Positions 16,556-25,814 of a stretch of DNA of 64,000 nt are shown in pieces; position 1 is the first letter of the stretch, and each line of letters begins with the position of its first letter. Source of the DNA: Pistricoccus aurantiacus (GTDB taxonomy: Bacteria; Pseudomonadota; Gammaproteobacteria; Pseudomonadales; Halomonadaceae); the NCBI RefSeq assembly GCF_042682565.1, contig NZ_JBHUIC010000004.1, one strand, 5' to 3'. Under the pieces are notes generated by a model that worked only from the letters and a program-made list of their open reading frames with translations, did no database searches and was not told where the DNA came from. The position numbers were made by a program, and so were the translations under genes.

Positions 16556-17283
16556 GGCATTTCCCGACTGCAGTGCATCATGTAGTTCACGGATACGTCT
16601 CGAGCCGTCAGGCGATAGTGCTTGGTCAAGGGGTTATAGGTCAGTCCGGTTTGCTCGCGAACTCGCAGCCCCGTGGCGCGACACCACCTTGAAAGTTCCG
16701 CCGGGCGGATGAATTTCCGATAGTCGTGGGTACCGCGAGGCAATAATCCCAGCACGTATTCCGCGCCGATGATCGCCAGGGCATAGGCTTTCGGGTTGCG
16801 ATTGATGGTCGAGAAGAACACATGACCTCCGGGCTTGACCAGAGTGGCGCAGGCGCGCACCACCGAGGAAGGATCCGGTACGTGTTCGAGCATTTCCATG
16901 CAGGTTACCACGTCGAACTGGCCAGGACTTTCCTCGGCCATTTCCTCGGCGCTGGCCTGACGGTAGTCCACTTGAATGCCGCTTTCCAACTGATGCAGCC
17001 TGGCGACGGAGAGCGGCGCCTCCCCCATGTCGATTCCGGTCACCCGAGCGCCGCGGTGCGCCATGGCTTCCGCCAGGATGCCGCCCCCGCAGCCGACGTC
17101 GATCACGGATTTGCCGGCAAGCCCCGCGTGACCGTCGATGAAATTGACCCGCAGCGGATTGATGTCGTGCAATGGCTTGAACTCGCTGTCGCGGTCCCAC
17201 CAGCGACTGGCCAGCGTCTCGAACTTGGCGATTTCTCCCGCATCGACGTTGGCGCGATGGGTTGATTGAGGTGTTGAATCCAT
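16552..17283 (-). CDS. ubiG: Ubiquinone biosynthesis O-methyltransferase UbiG
   Basis: A 243-residue SAM-dependent methyltransferase that performs both O-methylations of ubiquinone synthesis. The N-terminal block EIAKFETLASRWWDRDSEFKPLH is diagnostic. SAM motif I is VIDVGCGGGILAEAMA and the later FSTINRNPKAYALAIIGAEY is also typical of UbiG. Its last 4 bases overlap mupP. The upstream neighbour is the TRZ/ATZ deaminase gene, 34 bases away and in the same direction. Confidence 0.95.
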   Translation of the reverse strand: MDSTPQSTHRANVDAGEIAKFETLASRWWDRDSEFKPLHDINPLRVNFIDGHAGLAGKSVIDVGCGGGILAEAMAHRGARVTGIDMGEAPLSVARLHQLESGIQVDYRQASAEEMAEESPGQFDVVTCMEMLEHVPDPSSVVRACATLVKPGGHVFFSTINRNPKAYALAIIGAEYVLGLLPRGTHDYRKFIRPAELSRWCRATGLRVREQTGLTYNPLTKHYRLTARDVSVNYMMHCSREMP

Positions 17284-17317
17284 CGAATACTTCTCCCTGG
17301 GCGTTAATCTTCAACAT

Positions 17318-18661
17318 TTACGCTTGGTTTTGATGACGAGCCATGATCCGTTGATAATGCCACGCTTCCTGTTTGATGGCTTGCCCGTCGAGGCGGCTCG
17401 GTTTGCCATTTTCCAGTAGAATTTCGCCCGCCACCCAGACATGGCTGACCTGGCGGCTATCGAGGGCATAAATCAGGGCGGAGGCGGGATGGTGCACCGG
17501 CAGCGTGTTGAAGGCATCCAGGTCGACGGCAATCAGATCCGCGTCGAAGCCTTCCGTCAACTGGCCGCGTCGATCTCCCATACCCAGTACTCCGGCGCCG
17601 TCGCGAGTCGCCATGGCGAGCGCCTGCATGGCGGGCAGTGCGGCAGCATCGCCGCTTACCCCCTTGGCGAGCAGGGCAGCGGTCTTCATCTCGTCGAACA
17701 TGTCCAGATCGTTGTTGCTGGCGGCGCCGTCGGTACCCAGCGCGACTCGAATACCGGACTGCTTCAGCCGCACCACCGGGCAGAAGCCGCTGGCGAGCTT
17801 GAGATTCGACTGGGGGCAGTGAATCACCGAGGCGCCGGTTTCTTCAAGAAGTGCGAGATCCGCATCATCGATCTGGGTCATGTGCACCGCCTGGAAGCGC
17901 TCGTCGAGCAGCTTTGCCTCGTATAGACGGCGCAGCGGGCGACGCCCATGCTCGGCCAGCCCCCGCGAGACTTCGTCCGCGGTTTCGTGCACGTGCATCT
18001 GAACGGGCAAATCCAGCCGCTGCCTGGCGTCATTCAGCTTAGTCAGGCTGTCATCTCCGACGGTGTAAGGTGCATGAGGACCTAGCGCCAGCGAAATGCG
18101 CGGATGGTTGCCATAGCGCTCCGCCAGGGCTTCCGTCAGCATCAGGCCCTCGTCGAAGCTCCTGGCCCAAGGGGTCGGAAAATCAATCAGCGGCGTACAG
18201 AGTTGGACGCGCATTCCCGCCTGCTCCACCACCGGGGCGACGGCTTCCGGCGCCAGGTACATGTCCGCGAAGGTGGTGGTGCCGGAACGCAGCATCTCCA
18301 GGCAAGCCAGGCGGGTTCCCGCTGCCACGAAGTCCGGATTGACGTGGGCCGCTTCCGCGGGCCAGATATGCTCCTCGAGCCAGGTCATCAGCGGAAGATC
18401 GTCCGCGTAGCCACGCATCAGGGTCATGCCCGCGTGGTTGTGGGCGTTGATCAGCCCCGGCAGCAAGGCATGCTGGTGGAGTGGCATCAGGCGTCTGGCG
18501 ACCACGTGGTTCGCCGCTTCGGTAATCGGCCAGGGGCCAAGCAGCCGCCCCTTGTCGATGGCGATGGCGTGGTGCTCGAGCGTCGGCAGCCCATCGCTCA
18601 TGGGTAGAATCCAGCGAGCCTCGATCAGCAGCTCCACATCGATCGGTGCACTAGATGGCAT
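17318..18661 (-). CDS. mtaD: 5-methylthioadenosine/S-adenosylhomocysteine deaminase (TRZ/ATZ family)
   Basis: A 447-residue metal-dependent amidohydrolase. The first metal site is in PGLINAHNHAGMTLMRG, the second-shell His is in MHVHETADE, and the late Asp is in LGTDGAASNNDLDMF. Members of this branch in Pseudomonas deaminate methylthioadenosine to methylthioinosine. The divergent neighbour mtnA, 91 bases away, handles a downstream methylthioribose phosphate, which supports a role in methionine salvage. The start at 18661 is the only suitable ATG before the barrel. Confidence 0.86.
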   Translation of the reverse strand: MPSSAPIDVELLIEARWILPMSDGLPTLEHHAIAIDKGRLLGPWPITEAANHVVARRLMPLHQHALLPGLINAHNHAGMTLMRGYADDLPLMTWLEEHIWPAEAAHVNPDFVAAGTRLACLEMLRSGTTTFADMYLAPEAVAPVVEQAGMRVQLCTPLIDFPTPWARSFDEGLMLTEALAERYGNHPRISLALGPHAPYTVGDDSLTKLNDARQRLDLPVQMHVHETADEVSRGLAEHGRRPLRRLYEAKLLDERFQAVHMTQIDDADLALLEETGASVIHCPQSNLKLASGFCPVVRLKQSGIRVALGTDGAASNNDLDMFDEMKTAALLAKGVSGDAAALPAMQALAMATRDGAGVLGMGDRRGQLTEGFDADLIAVDLDAFNTLPVHHPASALIYALDSRQVSHVWVAGEILLENGKPSRLDGQAIKQEAWHYQRIMARHQNQA

Positions 18662-18752
18662 CCCGCGGCTCCTTCGGTAGAATGGCCGACATTCTACCTG
18701 CTCTTGTCCCGGCTTTCTTTTATCCTCCGTCTTTTATCGTTCTGGAGCCGCC

Positions 18753-19844
<1,092 letters not shown>

Positions 19845-19856
19845 AATTTCTCATTC

Positions 19857-19893
19857 CAAGACTTACGACGAAATAACGTTATCGAGAGTCTTG
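19857..19893. repeat. Inverted repeats between mtnA and galU
   Basis: CAAGACT (19857-19863) pairs with AGTCTTG (19887-19893), and inside the loop lies the perfect palindrome ATAACGTTAT at 19873-19882. No T-run follows. It could be a hairpin at the end of mtnA or a protein site before galU. Confidence 0.35.
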
Positions 19894-19982
19894 TGCAGGC
19901 GACATGGGTAAGCCTCGCGTCATCTCGGCTATGGCATACTAGGAACACCCCGCTCGTATCAAGTGAACAGTAAGGAAACGTT

Positions 19983-20888
19983 ATGATTCACAAGGCCGTA
20001 TTGCCCGTGGCAGGGTTTGGAACACGCTGCCTGCCAGCGTCCAAGGCGATTCCCAAGGAAATGATTACCGTAGTCGATAAGCCGGTGATTCAGTACGTGG
20101 TGGAAGAAGCGGTCGCGGCAGGTATCAAGGAAATCGTTCTGGTCACGCATTCCAGCAAGAGCGCTATCGAAAATCATTTCGATCGCAATGTGGAACTGGA
20201 AGCCAGTCTGGAAGCCAAGGGCAAGGACGCCCTGCTCGAACAGGTGCGTCATATCATCCCCGATGACGTCAGTATCATCGCCGTGCGTCAGCACGAGCCC
20301 CTGGGGCTCGGCCATGCGGTACTTTGCGCTCGGCCGGTCATCGGCGACAACGAGCCCTTCGCGGTGTTGTTGCCGGATGTGCTGGTCACGGACTGGGGGC
20401 TCGAGCGTAACGATCTGGCCGGCATGATCGAGGCTTACGACAACGGCGCAAGCGCTCAGATCATGGTCGAGAACGTGCCCCGGGAGCGAGTCAGCCAGTA
20501 CGGCATCGTCGATCTCGGGGGAAAAACCCCTGAAGCCGGCCAATCCGTCGGGCTAGCCGGCATGGTGGAAAAACCCGCGGCGGACGAAGCGCCATCGACT
20601 TTGGCGGTGATCGGGCGCTACCTGCTGCCGGGCTCCATCTTTGCATTACTGGCACAGACGCCTCCCGGTGCCGGCGGAGAGATTCAGCTTACCGATGCCA
20701 TCGACCGGCTGGGTCAGCAGCAGGGGGTCAGCGCCTATCGCATGCGGGGAGAAACCTACGACTGCGGTCATGCGCTGGGCTACCTGGAGGCCACCCTGGC
20801 TTTCGCCAGGCGTCATCCCACCTTGGGCGGGGATTTCTCCCGACTGCTTGCGGATTACGCTGGCGATCAAGACGGCGAGGAACGATAG
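19983..20888 (+). CDS. galU: UTP--glucose-1-phosphate uridylyltransferase
   Basis: A 301-residue enzyme making UDP-glucose from UTP and glucose-1-phosphate. The N-terminal nucleotide-binding motif AGFGTRCLPASKAIPKEM and the VDKPVIQYVVEEA block are intact, and GGEIQLTDAIDRL is present. A TAAGGAAA ribosome-binding site precedes the ATG. It is separated by 2 bases from the UDP-glucose dehydrogenase homologue, so both are co-transcribed, a known pairing in Pseudomonas. Confidence 0.96.
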   Translation: MIHKAVLPVAGFGTRCLPASKAIPKEMITVVDKPVIQYVVEEAVAAGIKEIVLVTHSSKSAIENHFDRNVELEASLEAKGKDALLEQVRHIIPDDVSIIAVRQHEPLGLGHAVLCARPVIGDNEPFAVLLPDVLVTDWGLERNDLAGMIEAYDNGASAQIMVENVPRERVSQYGIVDLGGKTPEAGQSVGLAGMVEKPAADEAPSTLAVIGRYLLPGSIFALLAQTPPGAGGEIQLTDAIDRLGQQQGVSAYRMRGETYDCGHALGYLEATLAFARRHPTLGGDFSRLLADYAGDQDGEER

Positions 20889-20890
20889 TC

Positions 20891-22189
20891 ATGCGCGTGG
20901 TTGTCTATGGTAGCGAGCTCGCCAGTGCCACCGCCGCCGCGGCGCTGGCAAGCGTCGGTCATCAGGTTCGCTGGTTCACTCATCCCGACTATCCCTGGTC
21001 TGCGCTCAAGGAAGCGGACTGGCTTCAGCGTGAGCCGGAGCTGCTGGGTCAGCTGGAAGCGACACTGACCGGTTCGGCGCTGGCAGTCAGCGACTGTCCG
21101 CTGGACGAGCAGGCTTTCCCGGTGAATGGCGTGGACGTTCTATGGCTCGCCCTGGCGCCGGACCAGCGGGACGCGGCGCAAAAAGTGCTGGCAGTAGTGA
21201 AATCGGTTCAGACGGCCCCGGTAGTGGTCATCAACAACTCCACCTTTCCCATCGGCGAGACCGAGCGCATGGAAGACGCCCTTGGCCAACCGGGCCAGGT
21301 GGCGGTCTCCCTGCCGGACATGCTGGAGGAAGGCCGGGCCTGGCAGGGCTTTACCCGCCCCGGGCGCTGGCTGCTGGGCAGCGAGAACGATCAGGCCACC
21401 GCCCAGGTTCGGGAGCTGCTGCGCGCCTACAATCGGCGCAGCGAAATCTTTCAGCGCATGCCGCGCCGCGCCGCGGAACTCACCAAGCTGGCCATCAACG
21501 GCATGCTGGCTACCCGTATCAGCTACATGAACGAACTGGCGGGGCTGGCCAGTTCCCTAGGGGTGGATGTGGAGTATGTGCGTCAGGGCATGGGGGCGGA
21601 CAGCCGCATCGGCTACGAATACCTGTATCCGGGCTGCGGGTTCGGCGGGCCGAACTTCTCCCGGGATCTGATGCGCCTGGCAGACGTGCAGTCCGCCAGC
21701 GGTCGCCAGTCGCCGTTGCTCAATCAAGTCCTGGATATTAACGAGCACAAGAAGGAAACCCTGTTCCGCAAGCTGTGGGGGCATTTCCACGGCCGTCTCG
21801 AGGGATTGACAGTGGCTATCTGGGGCGCGGCCTTCAAGCCGGGCACCGCGCGCATCGACCACGCGCCGGTGCTGCCTCTGCTGTATGCGCTGTGGGCCCA
21901 GGGCGTCAAGGTGCGCCTGCACGATCCGGCGGCATTGCCCGCTCTCGCGCAGGAAGTCGGCCGACAGCCGCTGCTGACGTTCTGCCAGGACGATCCCTAT
22001 CAAGCCTGCGAAGGGGCGGATGCCCTGATGCTGGTGACGGAATGGCGCTGTTACTGGAATCCGGACTGGAAGCGGCTCAAGGCGCTGCTGAACGCCGATC
22101 TGATACTCGACGGACGCAACATCTATGACCCCAACTACGTGGCAAGCCGAGGCTTGATCTATCGGGGGATTGGACGACGCGCCGGATAA
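20891..22189 (+). CDS. Degenerate UDP-glucose/nucleotide-sugar dehydrogenase homologue
   Basis: A 432-residue protein with the full three-domain architecture of UDP-glucose 6-dehydrogenases, but with key residues changed. The NAD-binding loop, GxGxxG in the family, reads GSELAS (residues 7-12). The catalytic Cys of GGSCFPKD is replaced by Asn255 in GFGGPNFSRD. The Arg-containing DDMREAP segment reads ARIDHAP. Retained are Lys199 and Asn203 in TKLAINGM, SYMNE, and the C-terminal WGAAFKPGT. Four-electron oxidation through a thiohemiacetal should not be possible without the Cys, so it is either a different enzyme or a regulatory pseudoenzyme. It is tightly coupled to galU. Confidence 0.75.
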   Translation: MRVVVYGSELASATAAAALASVGHQVRWFTHPDYPWSALKEADWLQREPELLGQLEATLTGSALAVSDCPLDEQAFPVNGVDVLWLALAPDQRDAAQKVLAVVKSVQTAPVVVINNSTFPIGETERMEDALGQPGQVAVSLPDMLEEGRAWQGFTRPGRWLLGSENDQATAQVRELLRAYNRRSEIFQRMPRRAAELTKLAINGMLATRISYMNELAGLASSLGVDVEYVRQGMGADSRIGYEYLYPGCGFGGPNFSRDLMRLADVQSASGRQSPLLNQVLDINEHKKETLFRKLWGHFHGRLEGLTVAIWGAAFKPGTARIDHAPVLPLLYALWAQGVKVRLHDPAALPALAQEVGRQPLLTFCQDDPYQACEGADALMLVTEWRCYWNPDWKRLKALLNADLILDGRNIYDPNYVASRGLIYRGIGRRAG

Positions 22190-22205
22190 CCGGTCGTTTC
22201 CAAAC

Positions 22206-22236
22206 GAAACCGGCTTCGCAATGCGGAGCCGGTTTC
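22206..22236. terminator. Bidirectional hairpin between galU operon and sodB
   Basis: GAAACCGGCT (22206-22215) and AGCCGGTTTC (22227-22236) form a 10-bp stem between two convergent genes. The T-runs on either side are short. Its position and stem strength favour termination for both. Confidence 0.6.
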
Positions 22237-22262
22237 TCGTCCTGGTGTGGTTCAAGGCCCGA

Positions 22263-22838
22263 TCATTCGAAGTTCTTGGCCACGAAGTCCCAGTTGAGGA
22301 CGTTCCAGACGTTTTCCAGATACTTGGGTCGCGCGTTGCGGTAGTCGATGTAGTAGGCGTGCTCCCAGACATCGATGGTCAGCAGCGGCGTCTTGCCCTG
22401 AGCGATCGGCGTATCCGCGTCATCGGTGTTGACGATCTCGACGCTATCGCCTTCCTTGATCAGCCAGGTCCAACCGGAACCGAAATTGCCTGCCGCCTTG
22501 GCGTTGAACTCTTCCTTGAACTTGTCGAAGGAGCCGAACTTGGCGTTGATGGCTTCCGCCAGTGGGCCTTCGGGTTCGCCGCCGCCGTTGGGCGAGAGGC
22601 AGTGCCAGTAGAAGGTGTGGTTCCAGACCTGGGCCGCCTGATTGAAAAGACCGCCGCTCGCGGACTTGATGATGTCTTCCAAGGACTTGTTGGCATCATC
22701 GGTGTTTTCGGTCAGCTCGTTGAGCTTGTTCACGTAGGCCTGATGGTGCTTGCCGTAGTGGTATTCAAGCGTTTCGGCGGAGATATGCGGCTCCAGCGCA
22801 TTCTTCTCGTAGGGCAATGCCGGTAGTTCAAATGCCAT
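22263..22838 (-). CDS. sodB: Superoxide dismutase (Fe type)
   Basis: A 191-residue Fe/Mn-family superoxide dismutase with metal ligands His27 (YHYGKHHQ region), His in VWNHTFYW, and Asp and His in DVWEHAYYIDY. Gln in NQAAQVWNH is the position typical of the iron enzyme, and the length is that of cytoplasmic SodB. There is no signal peptide. AAGGAGAAGC precedes the ATG. The 233-base region upstream holds its promoter and that of the divergent coiled-coil gene. Confidence 0.94.
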   Translation of the reverse strand: MAFELPALPYEKNALEPHISAETLEYHYGKHHQAYVNKLNELTENTDDANKSLEDIIKSASGGLFNQAAQVWNHTFYWHCLSPNGGGEPEGPLAEAINAKFGSFDKFKEEFNAKAAGNFGSGWTWLIKEGDSVEIVNTDDADTPIAQGKTPLLTIDVWEHAYYIDYRNARPKYLENVWNVLNWDFVAKNFE

Positions 22839-23071
22839 GATGCTTCTCCTTTTTCATCATCGGTCTTTATCCTGTGCTCCGAGGCGCACTGGGTACTGCT
22901 TGGTCCAATTATCTTATATCGGGTTCATCCCCCTGTATTTCAAGAGAAAGGCAAGCATCGTGAATCCGTCAAGGATATATCCAACGGCGCAAGGCCGGGG
23001 AAAAAAACTTACAATGCCAAGCATCCGCGGAAGATTGATATCAAGCGCACAGCCACTGCTTCAGGAGTGTC

Positions 23072-23950
23072 ATGATGGCCGAGCGAGAAGACAGATCGCG
23101 CCCCTCCCCGATTACCGCCGACGTCGACGCACGTCTGGGGGCTTATACGGGCTCGCATTCCCGGCGTCGACGCTCGTCTCGTCGCGGGCCTTCATGGCTG
23201 TTCATTCTGTTGCTGATGGCAGCGTTTGCCGGGCTTGCCTATTGGGGCGACCAGCGCTATCAGGAGACCGAGGAGCGTCTGAATGAACTCCAGGGCCGGC
23301 TGTCCAACGTTTATGCACGTTTCGATGGCTCGGCACCCGCCGAGGCCGGTGCGCTGGAGGCACGCCTTGAAGGCATGGCCAGGCAACAGGAAGCGCGCCA
23401 GCAGCAGGTAAACGCTCGGCTCGACGAGCAGCAGGAAGCGCTTACCGGTCTGGATCGGCGCTTCGTTGATCAAGAGGGTCAGGCAAGGATCGAGCAACGT
23501 CTGGAGGATCTCGCCAAGACTCAAGAGGAACTGAACGCCTTGCTTGCGGCCATGGACGATTCGCTGGATGCACTGGAAAAGAACAGCCAGTCGGCACGAG
23601 ATATCCTCAAGGCTCGACTCGATACCCAGCAGCGCAGACTCGAGCAGCTGAGCGAAAGCCTGCAGCAAGGGAGGCAGCGTCAATCCGCTCAGGAAGTCGT
23701 GGGCGCTTCGCTGATGGTGGCGACTCGAACCCTGGAAAATCAGCTGGAAAAGCTGCGAAAGTCACTCGATACGCTGCAGATGCAACAAGGTCAGGATCAT
23801 GACATGCTGGAGTCGCTTGAGGAAACGCTTGTTGAGCGCATCGCGAAACTCGATGAGCAGTTGGACAGTCAGCAAGACAGCCTGAGAGAACTGCGCCAGG
23901 TACAGGTGGCGTTGAGCGCGCAATTGGAAATGCTACAAGGAACCCCTTGA
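23072..23950 (+). CDS. Single-pass membrane protein with long periplasmic coiled coil, upstream of tamA
   Basis: A 292-residue protein I do not assign to a named family. Residues 1-40 are basic and polar (RRRRSSRRGPS), residues 43-59 form one transmembrane helix (WLFILLLMAAFAGLAYW), and about residues 62-290 are almost entirely heptad-rich Gln/Glu/Leu/Arg coiled coil. The orientation should place the coiled coil in the periplasm, by the positive-inside rule. The stop is one base before tamA, with clear operon spacing, which suggests a role alongside the TAM translocation system. Two ATGs (23072, 23075) follow AGGAGTGTC. Confidence 0.75.
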   Translation: MMAEREDRSRPSPITADVDARLGAYTGSHSRRRRSSRRGPSWLFILLLMAAFAGLAYWGDQRYQETEERLNELQGRLSNVYARFDGSAPAEAGALEARLEGMARQQEARQQQVNARLDEQQEALTGLDRRFVDQEGQARIEQRLEDLAKTQEELNALLAAMDDSLDALEKNSQSARDILKARLDTQQRRLEQLSESLQQGRQRQSAQEVVGASLMVATRTLENQLEKLRKSLDTLQMQQGQDHDMLESLEETLVERIAKLDEQLDSQQDSLRELRQVQVALSAQLEMLQGTP

Positions 23951-23951
23951 T

Positions 23952-25814
23952 ATGACCTATCGAGGCGTAGGGTGTTTTGCGACGCTGCTGAGTCTAGGCT
24001 TGGCCCAGTCGGTTCACGCACTGGATTCGCGCATCGAAGGGCTCGATGGCGCCGTCGAGGATAACGTAAAGATCTATCTGCAAGGTATCGAGGTCGGCCA
24101 GTACAGCCGCTCCAGACTCGAAAACCAGGTGCGCAAGCAGACCCGGGAGGCGATGCGCGCCTACGGGTATTATGAGCCGACCATTACCGATATGACCTTC
24201 GTCGAGGATCCGCCAGAACGGGTCGAGCTGACGATCGATCCTGGCCCTCGCGTCAAGATCACCGTTCTCGATCTGGCGATAAAAGGCGACGCTCAGGATG
24301 ACAAGGCTTTCACGCAGGCCTTGAAGGACACCAAGTTGAAGAAGGGCAGGCCCCTGCTTCACAAGCGCTACGATTCGCTGAAAAGCCGCCTGGCCGGCCT
24401 TTCCCTGCAGCGCGGCTACTTTGATTCCCGTTTCACGGATCAGCGCATGGAAGTGCGTCCTTGGGAGGAGAGCGCGCGCATCTACCTCACCCTGGATAGC
24501 GGTCCACGCTATCGTTTCGGCGAGGTGTACTATCACGGCAGTCAGATCGACGAGAAGAGATTGCGGCAAATGCTGCCCTTCAAGCCAGGGGATCTCTATC
24601 TCGCGGAGGAACTTGCCGAATACAATCAGCGCCTCTCCCAGAGCAACTGGTTTTCCGCCATGGCGGTTCGCCCTCAGTTGGGCGGCGCCGGCAATCTTGC
24701 CCTTTCAAGCCAAACGAATTGGTATGATCAGACAGCGCTGGAAGGCGACGCGGTTCGCTCGAGGCCCGACATTTCCATCGAGCCGCGCATCAGCCAGTCG
24801 GCGCTGATATCCGCCAGCAATCTTCAGGCGCCGGAAGATCTCGCGGTGCCCATCGACGTGCAGTTGACGCCGGCGGCACGGCACAATTTCGAGATCGGCG
24901 TGGGCTATGCCACGGATGTCGGACCGCGCCTGCATTTCTCCTGGGAACAGCCCTGGTTGAACAGCGACGGCGATAGCTTGAATCACGACCTCTTCCTGTC
25001 CGGGCCGGAACAACGCTTTACCGGCGAATACATCATACCCTTGGAAGATCCGCTCAAGGACAGCTATCGCCTGCAGTACGGCTTTCGTAGCAAGGACGAC
25101 AACGATACTCAAAGTCTCGAGGCGGCGGTGGAACTGGCCCGGCGCTGGGAGTTCGACAACGGCTGGATACAGAGCCTCTATCTGCGCACTCTCTACGAGG
25201 ACTTCACCCAGGGTGAGCAGGAAGACAAGGTGCTGCTTTACTATCCCGGCATCAGCTGGACCCGTGTTCGCACCCGTAACCCGCGCTTCCCCACCTGGGG
25301 AGATCGGCAGCGGTTGGCCCTGGAGTATTCCGATACGTTCTGGGGCTCCGATGCCACCTTCTTCCGTACCACTGCGGATACTCAATGGATACGCATGGTG
25401 GGAGACGACCATCGTTTTGTCGGGCGCATGGGGTTGGGCGCCATCTCAACCGAGGATTTCGACAAGATACCGCCATCGCTGCGCTTTTTCGCCGGCGGTG
25501 ACAGCAGCGTGCGGGGCTACAGCTATGAAAGCCTGGCGCCTCGGGATGACAGCGGTAAACTGCGCGGCGGCCAGCAGCTTTTTACCGCCAGCGTCGAGGC
25601 TCAACGCCGTATCACCGGCGACTGGTGGGGCGCCGCCTTCGTCGATACCGGCGATGCCTTCGACGACTGGTGGCCCAATGAGTTGAATACCGGCGCAGGG
25701 CTTGGCGTGCGCTGGGTGTCGCCTGTCGGGCCTATCCGTTTCGATATCGCGCATCCCTTCGACGACGAAGACAACTCCTGGCGCATCCATTTCGCCATAG
25801 GACCCGAATTTTGA
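23952..25814 (+). CDS. tamA: Autotransporter assembly complex outer-membrane protein TamA
   Basis: A 620-residue Omp85-family protein. A signal peptide of about 23 residues ends near VHA. Three POTRA domains occupy about residues 25-270, followed by a beta barrel with the conserved FFAGGDSSVRGY motif. The C terminus ends RIHFAIGPEF, with the terminal Phe typical of outer-membrane proteins. With TamB it helps insert certain outer-membrane proteins and has been linked to lipid transport. It overlaps tamB by 4 bases (TTGA). Confidence 0.93.
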   Translation: MTYRGVGCFATLLSLGLAQSVHALDSRIEGLDGAVEDNVKIYLQGIEVGQYSRSRLENQVRKQTREAMRAYGYYEPTITDMTFVEDPPERVELTIDPGPRVKITVLDLAIKGDAQDDKAFTQALKDTKLKKGRPLLHKRYDSLKSRLAGLSLQRGYFDSRFTDQRMEVRPWEESARIYLTLDSGPRYRFGEVYYHGSQIDEKRLRQMLPFKPGDLYLAEELAEYNQRLSQSNWFSAMAVRPQLGGAGNLALSSQTNWYDQTALEGDAVRSRPDISIEPRISQSALISASNLQAPEDLAVPIDVQLTPAARHNFEIGVGYATDVGPRLHFSWEQPWLNSDGDSLNHDLFLSGPEQRFTGEYIIPLEDPLKDSYRLQYGFRSKDDNDTQSLEAAVELARRWEFDNGWIQSLYLRTLYEDFTQGEQEDKVLLYYPGISWTRVRTRNPRFPTWGDRQRLALEYSDTFWGSDATFFRTTADTQWIRMVGDDHRFVGRMGLGAISTEDFDKIPPSLRFFAGGDSSVRGYSYESLAPRDDSGKLRGGQQLFTASVEAQRRITGDWWGAAFVDTGDAFDDWWPNELNTGAGLGVRWVSPVGPIRFDIAHPFDDEDNSWRIHFAIGPEF

